NCBI GenBank assembly: GCA_025934635.1
Contig: JAICWX010000099.1
Coordinates: forward strand, 1 to 26,301
From: Streptosporangiaceae bacterium
GTDB lineage: Bacteria > Actinomycetota > Actinomycetes > Streptosporangiales > Streptosporangiaceae
Reading direction: 5' to 3'
DNA: 26,301 bases
In this document: piece by piece, positions 1 to 6,404 of the stretch
How positions within the stretch are numbered: the first letter of the stretch is position 1
Layout of the letters: every line of letters starts with the position of its first letter
Notes under the pieces: model-generated
Told to the model about the DNA's origin: nothing
Databases searched by the model: none
Seen by the model: only the letters and a program-made list of their open reading frames with translations
Made by a program: the position numbers and the translations under genes

Positions 1-2
1 AG

Positions 3-254
3 AAAGAGATCAGGGAGTGGCGGGCTGAATTTATCGTTCCAGCCGAGGTGTCAGAAATTCCGATCGAAAATGCCCCGCGGCGAGGTTGGGGCTTCCCTAT
101 TACTGAGGCTCTGCGCGAGCTAGACCGGCTAGAAAAGCAAGGCTGGCGGATAGTTCACGTCTCCGAGGATCACGGACTGTATGCAGGCGCCGACACCACT
201 GATGAGGCTTACCTGACGCGGGTCCGGTATTTGCTCCACAACTCGACGCTTTAG
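3..254 (+). CDS. Hypothetical protein, 5'-truncated by window edge
   Basis: The reading frame is open from the left edge to a TAG at 252-254, so the gene very probably begins outside the window. A GTG at 48 could serve as an internal start, but the residues before it (KEIREWRAEFIVP) read as ordinary protein and there is no ribosome binding site in front of it. The visible 83 residues are soluble and charged, with a helix-like stretch (EALRELDRLEKQGWRIVHV) followed by a short strand-rich segment. I see no signal peptide, membrane segment or known motif and do not recognise the family. Base composition is somewhat lower in GC than the genes to the right, which fits accessory DNA. Function unknown. 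Confidence 0.5.
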   Translation, partial: KEIREWRAEFIVPAEVSEIPIENAPRRGWGFPITEALRELDRLEKQGWRIVHVSEDHGLYAGADTTDEAYLTRVRYLLHNSTL

Positions 255-527
255 AGCGTACCTGGCGGATTTGTGAGGGGGAGTAAGGACAAGGCGCGCC
301 AAGTCGAGGTTGGCGGCAGCCGCGGCACGAACGTCTGCTGACCCTCCTGTGGACCACTCCGCGCCTAAGCCCGCATGCTCCGTGGCTACCCCGGAACACG
401 AGTGACAACAGATCCGCGCCGTCGACGCCCGCGGCCCGCCGTCCCGCCGACGCACTGACGCACTGACGCACTGACGCACTGACGCACTGACGCACAAGCC
501 TGTCGGCGGGATGGGCAGGCGGTCTGG
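255..527. other. Gene-free stretch with tandem repeat
   Basis: No convincing gene lies between the hypothetical gene and the reductase pseudogene. Long antisense frames here come from the absence of stops in the repeat, which has a unit length not divisible by three. The only clear structure is the 8-bp tandem repeat at 449-495. Confidence 0.6.
449..495. repeat. 8-bp tandem repeat, about 5.9 copies
   Basis: The unit GACGCACT occurs five times without a mismatch (449, 457, 465, 473, 481), followed by a seventh-base-truncated sixth copy at 489-495. The array is non-coding and lies 33 bp beyond the stop codon of the reductase pseudogene. Perfect short-period arrays of this kind usually change length by replication slippage. 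Confidence 0.95.
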
Positions 528-986
528 TCAGCTGGCCGGCCAGGTGCGGAGCGTGGGGCGGTAGACCAGTTCCTGGGTGCGGCCGTCGAAGGTACGGCTC
601 TCCAGCAGGTCGAGGTCGAAGTCGCCGGCACCGGCGAAGACCGGCTCGTCCCCGGTCTGGGCGGCGATCACCGGGAACACGGTGACCTGGATCCGGTCGA
701 CAAGGCGGGCGGCCATCAGCGCGCGGTTCAGCGACAGGCTCCCGTGCGAGCGGATCGCCACGTCCGACTCCTGCTTCATGCGCCGTACGATCTCCACCGC
801 ATCACCCTTCGCGACGGTCGCGCCGGCTGCGCCGGGCCAGCCGGAGGCGTCCGGCAGCGTCGCGAGCCGGTGGTCGAGGAACTCCGGACCCTGCTTGCCT
901 CAGTAACCGCCCCAGTCCCCGGACGGCCCGTAGGAAGCGTTGCCATCGTTGCTGGTGAAGATGTCAAAGGTGTAAGTCGCAGTCAT
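528..986 (-). pseudogene. Dihydrofolate reductase / RibD C-terminal family protein, broken
   Basis: Reading leftward from the ATG at 986-984, the frame gives MTATYTFDIFTSNDGNASYG, a typical start of the small RibD-C/DHFR-like family. It runs into a TGA at 902-900 directly after GDWGGY, where relatives have Trp (TGG). The same frame then continues without further stops (GKQGPEFLDHRLATLPDASG) through the conserved SHGSLSLNRALMAARLVDR and VTVFPVI segments to a stop at 528. Relatives, from memory, are about 190-200 residues; this one has about 152, and the usual stretch around VFGANTY between the HRLA and WPDATV regions is absent, which suggests an in-frame internal deletion. A GTG at 797 could give only an 89-residue C-terminal piece. 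I call it a pseudogene; a base-call error could explain the TGA but not the missing middle. Confidence 0.75.
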
Positions 987-1080
987 GGCCTACTGACGCC
1001 CCCCCGCACCGAACTCATCGGTGCCCTGATGCGGCCGGTACCCCTGATGCCTTGACTTTCCGTCCGGCGAACTAGCCAAA

Positions 1081-1138
1081 ACGGCATGGATGGAGCATTC
1101 ATGTCGTAAAAGCGACATTGATGCTCCATCCATGTCGT
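1081..1138. repeat. Long imperfect palindrome (26-bp arms)
   Basis: The arms 1081-1106 and 1113-1138 are inverted copies matching at 23 of 26 positions, separated by the 6-nt loop TAAAAG. The core GATGGAGCAT / ATGCTCCATC pairs perfectly. There is no T-run after either arm, so it does not look like an intrinsic terminator. It lies in the 349-bp gap between the reductase pseudogene and the sigma factor gene, where I see nothing else apart from a weak small frame at 1179. It resembles an extragenic palindromic repeat or a remnant of a mobile element end. Confidence 0.85.
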
Positions 1139-1178
1139 AGCGAGGTGCCGACGCGTGTGACCGGGAGAGGTTACTGGG

Positions 1179-1331
1179 ATGAATGAGGCTGTCGGGATCC
1201 GGAACGGCCGGGGACTCCACGATGAGGCTCGCTCCGCTGGTTCACCGGCTGACCTCTTGCGCTCCAGCAGGATCCTGCACCGCGGCTTCCGGCAACGGGT
1301 GACAACTTTCTGGTTCGCTGCGGGCGTATGA
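1179..1331 (+). CDS. Possible small ORF, 50 residues
   Basis: An ATG at 1179 follows a good Shine-Dalgarno-like GGGAGAGG (1163-1170, 8-nt spacing) and opens a 50-codon frame ending with TGA at 1329-1331. The peptide is basic, with no signal sequence or known motif. The third codon positions are about 71% GC by hand count, lower than the near-saturated GC3 of neighbouring genes, and the end overlaps the likely promoter of the sigma factor. It is therefore only a weak candidate and may be chance. Confidence 0.2.
   Translation: MNEAVGIRNGRGLHDEARSAGSPADLLRSSRILHRGFRQRVTTFWFAAGV
1300..1330 (+). promoter_or_regulatory. Candidate autoregulatory ECF promoter of the sigma gene
   Basis: TGACAACTT (1300-1308) and CGTATG (1325-1330) are separated by a spacer in the usual range and resemble the -35 (AAC-containing) and -10 (CGT-type) elements of ECF promoters. 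If correct, transcription would start near 1336-1338, that is, on the upstream GTG, so the message would be leaderless or would use the downstream GTG codons at 1357/1363. Confidence 0.4.
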
Positions 1332-1335
1332 AGAG

Positions 1336-1869
1336 GTGAAGGACCCGCGAGAGAAGGTGCCGGTGGCTGACCGTTCGGACTACCCGGCGTTCGTGGCCGC
1401 CTGCTGGACGCGCCTGCTGCGGACCGCCTACCTGCTGGTCCAGGACTGGGCGGCGGCCGAAGACCTGACCCAGGCGGCCCTGGTCAAGGCCTGGCTGGCG
1501 TGGCCGCGGCTGGACGACGACCCGGAGGCGTACGTCCGGAAGATCATCGTCACCACGCACGTGTCGTGGTGGCGGCGGCGCTGGCGGCACCGGGAACGGA
1601 CCACCGGCGAGCCCCCGGAGCGGCCGAACACCGCGGACGAGACCGACACCGTCGACGAGCGCGACGCCGTGTGGCGGGCGCTGGGCCGCCTGCCCGCGGG
1701 CCAGCGCGCCGTGGTGGTGCTGCGCTACTTCGAGGACATGACCGAAGCCCAGGTGGCCGGCATCCTGGGCTGCTCGGCCGGCACGGTGAAGAGCCAGGCC
1801 AGCCGGGCGCTGGCCCGGCTGCGGGTGGACGACACGCTGCGGCCGGCGCCGGCGGAGAGGGAGAGGTAA
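1336..1869 (+). CDS. ECF RNA polymerase sigma factor, SigE family
   Basis: A 177-residue group 4 (ECF) sigma factor. Region 2 spans about residues 17-80, with YPAFVAACWTRLLRTAYLLV, the core-binding and -10-recognising AAEDLTQAALVKAW helices, and the WWRRRWR basic end. An acidic linker (about 95-110) leads to region 4 (about 111-163), with the helix-turn-helix MTEAQVAGILGCSAGTVKSQASRAL that reads the -35 element. Length and layout match the family annotated as SigE-family sigma factors in actinomycetes. The start is uncertain: GTG 1336 is used here, but GTG 1363, preceded by GAGAGAAGG at the right distance, is equally likely and would cost nine residues. The stop is 5 bp before the next gene, whose ribosome binding site lies inside this gene's end, so the two form an operon; the partner is a membrane protein that may control the sigma factor. 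Confidence 0.9.
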   Translation: MKDPREKVPVADRSDYPAFVAACWTRLLRTAYLLVQDWAAAEDLTQAALVKAWLAWPRLDDDPEAYVRKIIVTTHVSWWRRRWRHRERTTGEPPERPNTADETDTVDERDAVWRALGRLPAGQRAVVVLRYFEDMTEAQVAGILGCSAGTVKSQASRALARLRVDDTLRPAPAERER

Positions 1870-1874
1870 CCCCG

Positions 1875-2876
1875 ATGCCCGTGAACGAAGACCAGTTGCG
1901 GCAGCTACTCGACGAGCGCAGCGACCCAGCGAGGAGGCGTCCAGTGCCAGAGGAACGTATCGCGGTCCGCATCCGGCGGGCCCGCCGGCGCCGGGCGGCC
2001 GGGGCCGGCCTGCTGGCCGTCGCGGCGATCGCCGGCGCGGCCAGCGGCGTGATCCTGACCCACGAGCCCGCGCCGGGGCACGCGGCCAGCTACAGCGCGC
2101 CGCCGCTGCCCGTGTCGTTCACCGCGTCCGACGGGGCCGCCTACCGGCGGCTGGCCATCACCCCGGTGACCGGCCCGAACCAGCGATCAGTATCCTTCAC
2201 CATCACCCCGGGCTCCCGTCCCGTCGACGTCATGGCCACCTGCGACCACCGTAAGGGCACCTCCTTCGTCCTGGTCAAGGTCAACGGCAGCGTCACCAGC
2301 TTCGCCGATTGCCAGGGGCCGGGGCGGCTGACGGGGGTGCTCGTGCATCCGGGCCAGCGGACCCGCATCACGTTCGCGGCCGGCTCGCCCATCGGCTCCC
2401 GGATCGCCGGCTGGCAGTTCGCCGCCTACGCCTGGACGCCGCCCGCCATCGCCCGGCCCGCGCCCGCCGAACCGCGGCTGCCACGCACCTTCACCGGACC
2501 CGCCGAGCCTCTCGGCCACGGAAACGCGCACTGGAGCCTGGTGACCAGCCGCAGCGGGGACTGGCCCGCCGACCGCTCCGCCAGCATCACGGTGCCTACC
2601 GGGGCCAGGTACTACAAGCTCAGCATCGTCTGCGCGGGCGCCGTCGCGGAGCGGCTCCAGGCGACGATGAGCGAAAACGGGTCACAGCCCGGTTTGATGC
2701 CGTCCTGCGTCCCCGTGACGCCCGGCCAGCCGGTGCCGGCGGAGCTCACCATCGACCGCGTCGACCGCAAGCCGACGACGCTGACCATCCACCTGCAGGC
2801 GCCGAGAGTGGACCCGGCCGCGTACGCCAAGCGCCTGGTCAGCTGGACTATCGCCCTCTACGCGGAGCACAAGTAG
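1875..2876 (+). CDS. Membrane-anchored protein paired with the sigma factor, duplicated outer domain
   Basis: A 333-residue protein. The start is ATG 1875, five bases after the sigma gene, with GGAGAGG upstream. Residues 1-40 are cytoplasmic and very basic at the end (RIRRARRRR), followed by one membrane helix (about 41-62) and a large outer part. The outer part appears to be two related halves, roughly 80-187 and 205-331. Each has two cysteines about 23-25 residues apart (C123/C146 and C253/C278), a PGQ turn soon after the second cysteine, and an ending of the form W-x-[FI]-A-x-Y-A. The cysteines probably form one disulfide per half. There is no zinc-binding anti-sigma motif (HxxxCxxC). Its place beside an ECF sigma gene suggests an anti-sigma or sensor role, with the short N-terminal segment contacting sigma; that is inference from position only. 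Confidence 0.75.
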   Translation: MPVNEDQLRQLLDERSDPARRRPVPEERIAVRIRRARRRRAAGAGLLAVAAIAGAASGVILTHEPAPGHAASYSAPPLPVSFTASDGAAYRRLAITPVTGPNQRSVSFTITPGSRPVDVMATCDHRKGTSFVLVKVNGSVTSFADCQGPGRLTGVLVHPGQRTRITFAAGSPIGSRIAGWQFAAYAWTPPAIARPAPAEPRLPRTFTGPAEPLGHGNAHWSLVTSRSGDWPADRSASITVPTGARYYKLSIVCAGAVAERLQATMSENGSQPGLMPSCVPVTPGQPVPAELTIDRVDRKPTTLTIHLQAPRVDPAAYAKRLVSWTIALYAEHK

Positions 2877-2890
2877 ACCCGGAAGTAAAA

Positions 2891-2927
2891 ACCCCGGCGC
2901 CGCCCGTACGGGGGCCGGCGCCGGGGT
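2891..2927 (-). terminator. Terminator between convergent genes
   Basis: Perfect 12-bp arms (ACCCCGGCGCCG at 2891-2902 and its complement at 2916-2927) flank a 13-nt loop. On the minus strand the hairpin is followed by TTTTTAC, so it is a good intrinsic terminator for the sugar-nucleotide gene. It also sits 14 bp past the plus-strand stop codon and may work in both directions. Confidence 0.85.
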
Positions 2928-2938
2928 CAGTGAAGCGG

Positions 2939-4153
2939 TCAGCTCTCGTCGGCCGGGAGCTCGGTGAGCAGGTCCTCGGCGGTCTCCATGCCCTTTTTCC
3001 AGACCGAACGGGCGATGATCTTGCTCGGGTCGACCCGGTCCCGGTACCGCTTGGCGATGTCGGTGCACTCCTCGAGCAGCCCGTCGGACAGCGTGGTGGG
3101 CTCCAGGCCGAGGGCGAGGAACTGGTCGTTGGTGACGATCAGCTCGTTGGCGTCCGCCTCGCGGCGCGGGTTGGGCAGGTAGGCGATGTCTACGCCCATG
3201 ATGTCGGACACCATCTTGGCCAGGTCGAGCACCAGGTGGGTCTCGGTGACCTGGTTGAGCACCCGGGGCCGGTCGCCGGCCTGCGGCGGGTTCTCGATCG
3301 CCAGCTCGATGCACCGGACGGTGTCCCGGATGTGGATGAAGGCCCGGGTCTGGCCGCCGGTGCCGTGCACGGTGAGCGGGTGGCCGACGGCGCCCTGCAT
3401 GAGGAACCGGTTCAGCACGGTGCCGTAGTCGCCGTCGTAGTCGAACCGGTTGACCAGCCGGTCATCCCGGACGGTCTGGTCGGTCTGGGTGCCCCAGACG
3501 ATGCCCTGGTGCAGGTCGGTGATGCGCAGCCCGTCGTTCTTGGCGTAGAACGAGAACAGCAGCTGATCCAGGGTCTTGGTCATGTGGTAGACCGAACCGG
3601 GGTTGGCCGGGTGCAGGATCTCCCGCTCCAGCTCGCCGTCCGGGGTGGTCAGCCGCACGGTCAGGTAGCCCTCGGGGATCGGCGCCGAGCCGGACCAGCC
3701 GTAGCCGTAGACGCCCATCGTGCCCAGGTGCGCCAGCGCCGCGTCGACGCCGGTCTCGACCAGGGCGACCAGCAGGTTGTGGGTGGCCCGGATGTTGTTG
3801 TCGACCGTGTACCGCTTGGTCGCGGAGGTGCGCATCGAGTACGGGGCAGCCCGCTGCTCGGCGAAGTGCACGATCGCCTCCGGCTGCTTCTCCAGCAGCA
3901 CGGCGACGAGCCGGTCGTACTCGGTGGCGATGTCGATGTTGACGAAGCCGATCTCGCGGCCGCTGACCTCCTTCCAGGCCCGCAGCCGCTCGCCGATGGG
4001 CCGGATCGGCGTCAGCGACTCCACCTCGAGGTCGACGTCGATCTTCCGACGACTGAGGTTGTCGAGGATCGTGACGTCATGACCCTTGTCTGACAGGTAC
4101 AGCGACGTAGGCCAGCCGCAGAACCCGTCTCCGCCGAGAACCAGAACACGCAT
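2939..4153 (-). CDS. NAD-dependent epimerase/dehydratase, UDP-sulfoquinovose synthase-like
   Basis: A 404-residue extended short-chain dehydrogenase/reductase. The NAD-binding glycine motif GGDGFCG is at 7-13 at the very N terminus. Thr145 in LGTMGVYG and Tyr189/His190/Lys193 in SVYHMTK supply the catalytic set, and LHQGIVWGTQT (about 214-224) follows. The combination of GGDGFCGW, HFAEQRAAPYSM, LGTMG and YHxxK is that of the SQD1 family, which converts UDP-glucose and sulfite to UDP-sulfoquinovose (archaeal Agl3 is a relative). Length is usual for the family. No sulfoquinovosyl transferase is next to it, so the actual product could be another UDP-sugar. The start ATG 4153 has GGAG about 13 nt upstream. 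It is a single-gene unit with its own terminator, and may feed the polysaccharide locus further right. Confidence 0.85.
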   Translation of the reverse strand: MRVLVLGGDGFCGWPTSLYLSDKGHDVTILDNLSRRKIDVDLEVESLTPIRPIGERLRAWKEVSGREIGFVNIDIATEYDRLVAVLLEKQPEAIVHFAEQRAAPYSMRTSATKRYTVDNNIRATHNLLVALVETGVDAALAHLGTMGVYGYGWSGSAPIPEGYLTVRLTTPDGELEREILHPANPGSVYHMTKTLDQLLFSFYAKNDGLRITDLHQGIVWGTQTDQTVRDDRLVNRFDYDGDYGTVLNRFLMQGAVGHPLTVHGTGGQTRAFIHIRDTVRCIELAIENPPQAGDRPRVLNQVTETHLVLDLAKMVSDIMGVDIAYLPNPRREADANELIVTNDQFLALGLEPTTLSDGLLEECTDIAKRYRDRVDPSKIIARSVWKKGMETAEDLLTELPADES

Positions 4154-4289
4154 CTTGGGGACAACTCCACTTCGATGAAAGGTGATTAGACGTTACCGGC
4201 CACCGAGTACCGGGTGAGTCCGCTTTATTAAAGATGACTCGCGCCAGCCGAGCCGTCCAGCCTGGTGAGAGACGCGTACCGTAGCCGCA

Positions 4290-4920
4290 TGGGACCGGGC
4301 ACCGTCGGTAAGGGGGCGTTCGTCGGGCGCGCCAGCGAACTGGCGCTGCTCACGGGGCGGATTAGCGCGGCCCTGCGCGACCTCCCCGAAACCTTTCCGC
4401 CGAACGAGTTCCACCACGCCCACCTCACCGTCATCGCCCCGGGACCCCCGGCGTCCCCGCCGCGGCTCGACGGGCCAGCTAATAGCGCAGAACAGCGCTT
4501 CGCCGTCTTCGAGTCGGTGCGGGAGTACCTGACCGACGCGGCCGCCGAGACCGGGGGGCGGGACGAGCTCACCGCGTTGCTGGCCGCGCTGGCCCGGGTC
4601 ATCGACTCGGAGCCGGGCGGGTTGCCGGATGCGGTGCGGGATACCGTCCTCGTTCGGCTCCAAGGTTTATCGGTTTCATGCCGGGACGTGCTGGGGGTCG
4701 CGGCGGTGCTGGGGCGGCGGTGGACCCGGCCGCGGTGGCGGCGGTGGCCGGGCGGGAGCCGGCCGCGGCGCTGGCCGCCCTGGACGAGGCGGCGGCGGCC
4801 GGGATCGTCGCGGCCGGGGGCTATACCCATGACCTGATCCGGGAGGTGGCGCGGCTCGAGGTGCCGACCGCGGACCGGCTCGCGGTGCACGCCCGGATGG
4901 CTGACTACCTGCAGCCGGAC
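4290..4920 (+). pseudogene. LuxR-type ATPase regulator, degraded
   Basis: Pieces of a large AAA/LuxR-type regulator can be read in order. An ATG at 4290 begins GAFVGRASELALLTGRISAAL, the usual opening of these ATPases. EQRFAVFESVREYL follows, and then SEPGGLPDAVRDTVLVRLQG and CRDVLGVAAVLGRR. At about 4720 the frame shifts (one base lost) and continues as VDPAAVAAVAGREPAAALAA and THDLIREVARLEVPTADRLA, to about 4920. The Walker A and Walker B regions that should lie between the first segments are missing, as are the long C-terminal repeats and the LuxR helix-turn-helix. A functional member would be roughly 900 residues or more (family knowledge). The gene is therefore a relic with internal deletions and at least one frameshift. 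Confidence 0.75.
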
Positions 4921-5214
4921 GCGGCGCCTGCTGCTCTACCAGCGGGACGAGGCGGCTTCGGCCGTAGCGGACCTGCTCAGCCGGGCCGCTGCGGCTGGCC
5001 CTGGCACCGCGCGGTGGCGGACACCGTCCGCCTGCTCACCGGCCCCTCGCTGTTCCTGGACGATGTCTTCCTCGGCAAGCCCGACGCCTGGTGGCCCCGG
5101 GCCGACAGGCACAAGGGAGGCGGTGGTTGGGGGAGGCCGGGTGGCGGACGTTCGGGGACAAAGGGGCATCTGGGAGGTGAAGTGAGGAATTCGGTGTATC
5201 AGGAGGGCTCGGGT
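4921..5214 (+). other. Unidentified coding remnant or spacer
   Basis: Downstream of the regulator relic, two adjoining frames look protein-like but do not join: LLLYQRDEAASAVADLLSRA in one and AVADTVRLLTGPSLFLDDVF, then LGKPDAWWPRAD, in another. They suggest a second decayed gene with a frameshift near 5010. I cannot assign a family. The final 50 bp before the sortase signal are less GC-rich and probably regulatory. Confidence 0.3.
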
Positions 5215-5227
5215 GTACTCTGCTTTA
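5215..5227 (+). promoter_or_regulatory. Weak BldD-like box upstream of sortase
   Basis: GTACTCTGCTTTA matches 7 of the 9 specified positions of TNACNC(A/T)GNGTNA, with mismatches at the first T and at the G of the right half. It ends 27 bp before the sortase start codon. A related TACTCTGTTTA string directly precedes the perfect box at 11271. On its own it would not be convincing; it is listed because stronger copies precede neighbouring surface genes. Confidence 0.3.
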
Positions 5228-5254
5228 CCGGGTAGTGGTGGGATGGGGTGAGCC

Positions 5255-6289
5255 ATGGGCTACAGCGGGCATACAGGTCCTATGCCTGTCGTGCCGCGCC
5301 CATCCGAGAGGGATGCCTCCTCCAGGAAGTGGGATTCGGCCGAGACTCAGCCGCTGCCGGTGATCCGGGGGACGGCCGGGAGGCAAGAATCTCCCGAGAC
5401 GCGGAGACTGCCGGAGGACTGGTGGGATCCGGAGTGGCAGGCGGTCCAGTCACCCGGGGCCGTGCCGCTCCAGCCAGAGATCATCAAGCCCGGCGGAACT
5501 GGGCCGGGCAGCCCGGCGGCGGCACTCGCCGACGAGGTTCCGCCGTCGTGGGGACAGGCTGTCGGGAACACGTTCAGCTTGTGGACGGGGCGGCACCTGC
5601 GCCGGCCGCTGGAGGCGGCACCGGAGCGGGCGCCGCGGCGGCGAGGGCGGATCGTGGCGGCGGTGGCGATGGCGGCGGGGCTGGTGACCGTGGGTGTCGG
5701 GGCGGCCGGGCTGGTCACCGACAGCGTCTCGGCGACGCCGGCGGTCAAGGTGGCGCGGCCGGCCCCGATCGCGGCCCCGACCGAGCAGACCGCCCCGGCC
5801 GGGCCGACCGCGGTGCCGGTCACGGCGGCCAAGGCCGCGCAGGTCGCGAAGCCGGTGTGGGTGAGCGTGCCGGCCATCGGGATCAAGAAGACGTCGCTGA
5901 TTCACCTGGGGCTGACCAGGAGCGGCGCGCTGCAGGTGCCGGACACCACCACGGTGGCGGGCTGGTTCACCGGCGGGCCGCGACCGGGGGCGACGGGGTC
6001 GGCGGTCATCGCCGGGCACGTCGACTCGAAGACCGGGCCGGGGATCTTCTTCTGGCTGCGGGCACTGAAGCCGGGCGACAAGATCTACGTCGGACGGGCC
6101 GACGGGACGATGGCGGTTTTCGCCGTGACGCGGGTGCACCAGTACGCCAAGGACAAGTTCCCCACCCACGCCGTGTACGGCGCCGTCCCGGACCCGGAGC
6201 TGCGCCTGATCACCTGCGGCGGGATCTTCGACCGGTCGACCGGCAGCTACCTCAGCAACGTGGTGGTCTTCGCCCAGCTCGTCCGGTAA
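5255..6289 (+). CDS. Class F sortase
   Basis: A 344-residue membrane-anchored cysteine transpeptidase. The C-terminal half (about 200-344) is the sortase fold. It contains the catalytic His255 in AGHVDSKTGPGIFFWL, Cys321 in LRLITCGGIFD and a likely catalytic Arg327 just after it (RSTGSYLSNVVVFA); TCGG-x-FD and the short C terminus are class F marks. A single membrane helix lies at about 132-152 after a basic stretch, preceded by an unusually long cytoplasmic tail of about 130 proline-rich residues. That tail includes PSWGQAVGNTFSLWTGRH (97-114), a motif repeated in the next protein. Sortases join surface proteins to the wall or to each other through a sorting signal. Start ATG 5255 is preceded by GGGGTGAG. 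Two likely partner genes follow. Confidence 0.93.
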   Translation: MGYSGHTGPMPVVPRPSERDASSRKWDSAETQPLPVIRGTAGRQESPETRRLPEDWWDPEWQAVQSPGAVPLQPEIIKPGGTGPGSPAAALADEVPPSWGQAVGNTFSLWTGRHLRRPLEAAPERAPRRRGRIVAAVAMAAGLVTVGVGAAGLVTDSVSATPAVKVARPAPIAAPTEQTAPAGPTAVPVTAAKAAQVAKPVWVSVPAIGIKKTSLIHLGLTRSGALQVPDTTTVAGWFTGGPRPGATGSAVIAGHVDSKTGPGIFFWLRALKPGDKIYVGRADGTMAVFAVTRVHQYAKDKFPTHAVYGAVPDPELRLITCGGIFDRSTGSYLSNVVVFAQLVR

Positions 6290-6312
6290 TACCGATGCGT
6301 ACCGTAGCGTAA

Positions 6313-6332
6313 GGAATGCAATAAGACATTCC
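6313..6332. repeat. Small inverted repeat after sortase
   Basis: GGAATG (6313-6318) and CATTCC (6327-6332) form a 6-bp stem with an 8-nt loop, 24 bp after the sortase stop. There is no T-run. It may be a weak attenuator or chance. Confidence 0.3.
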
Positions 6333-6358
6333 GGTAGATAACCGTCCTGGTGTGTGTT

Positions 6359-6377
6359 CTGCTATCTCAGATAACAG
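6359..6377. promoter_or_regulatory. 19-bp palindrome, possible operator
   Basis: CTGCTATCTCAGATAACAG is symmetric around 6368 with one mismatched pair. It lies in a locally AT-rich stretch 28 bp before the ATG of the downstream membrane protein gene. It differs from the TNAC-N5-GTNA boxes and could bind another dimeric regulator. Confidence 0.4.
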
Positions 6378-6404
6378 GGCGTACGGAACGGGGCGGGATT
6401 GCCT

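Noticed and set aside
449..495. CRISPR array
   Set aside because: The repeat unit is 8 bp with no spacers and no cas genes nearby.
900..902. Selenocysteine codon in the reductase gene
   Set aside because: The family has Trp here and no SECIS-like hairpin is evident; part of the domain is also missing.
2309..4093. 594-residue plus-strand open frame
   Set aside because: It runs antisense through the sulfoquinovose-synthase-like gene and in a shifted frame through the membrane protein; residues are Arg/Gly/Ala-rich without motifs, typical of high-GC shadows.
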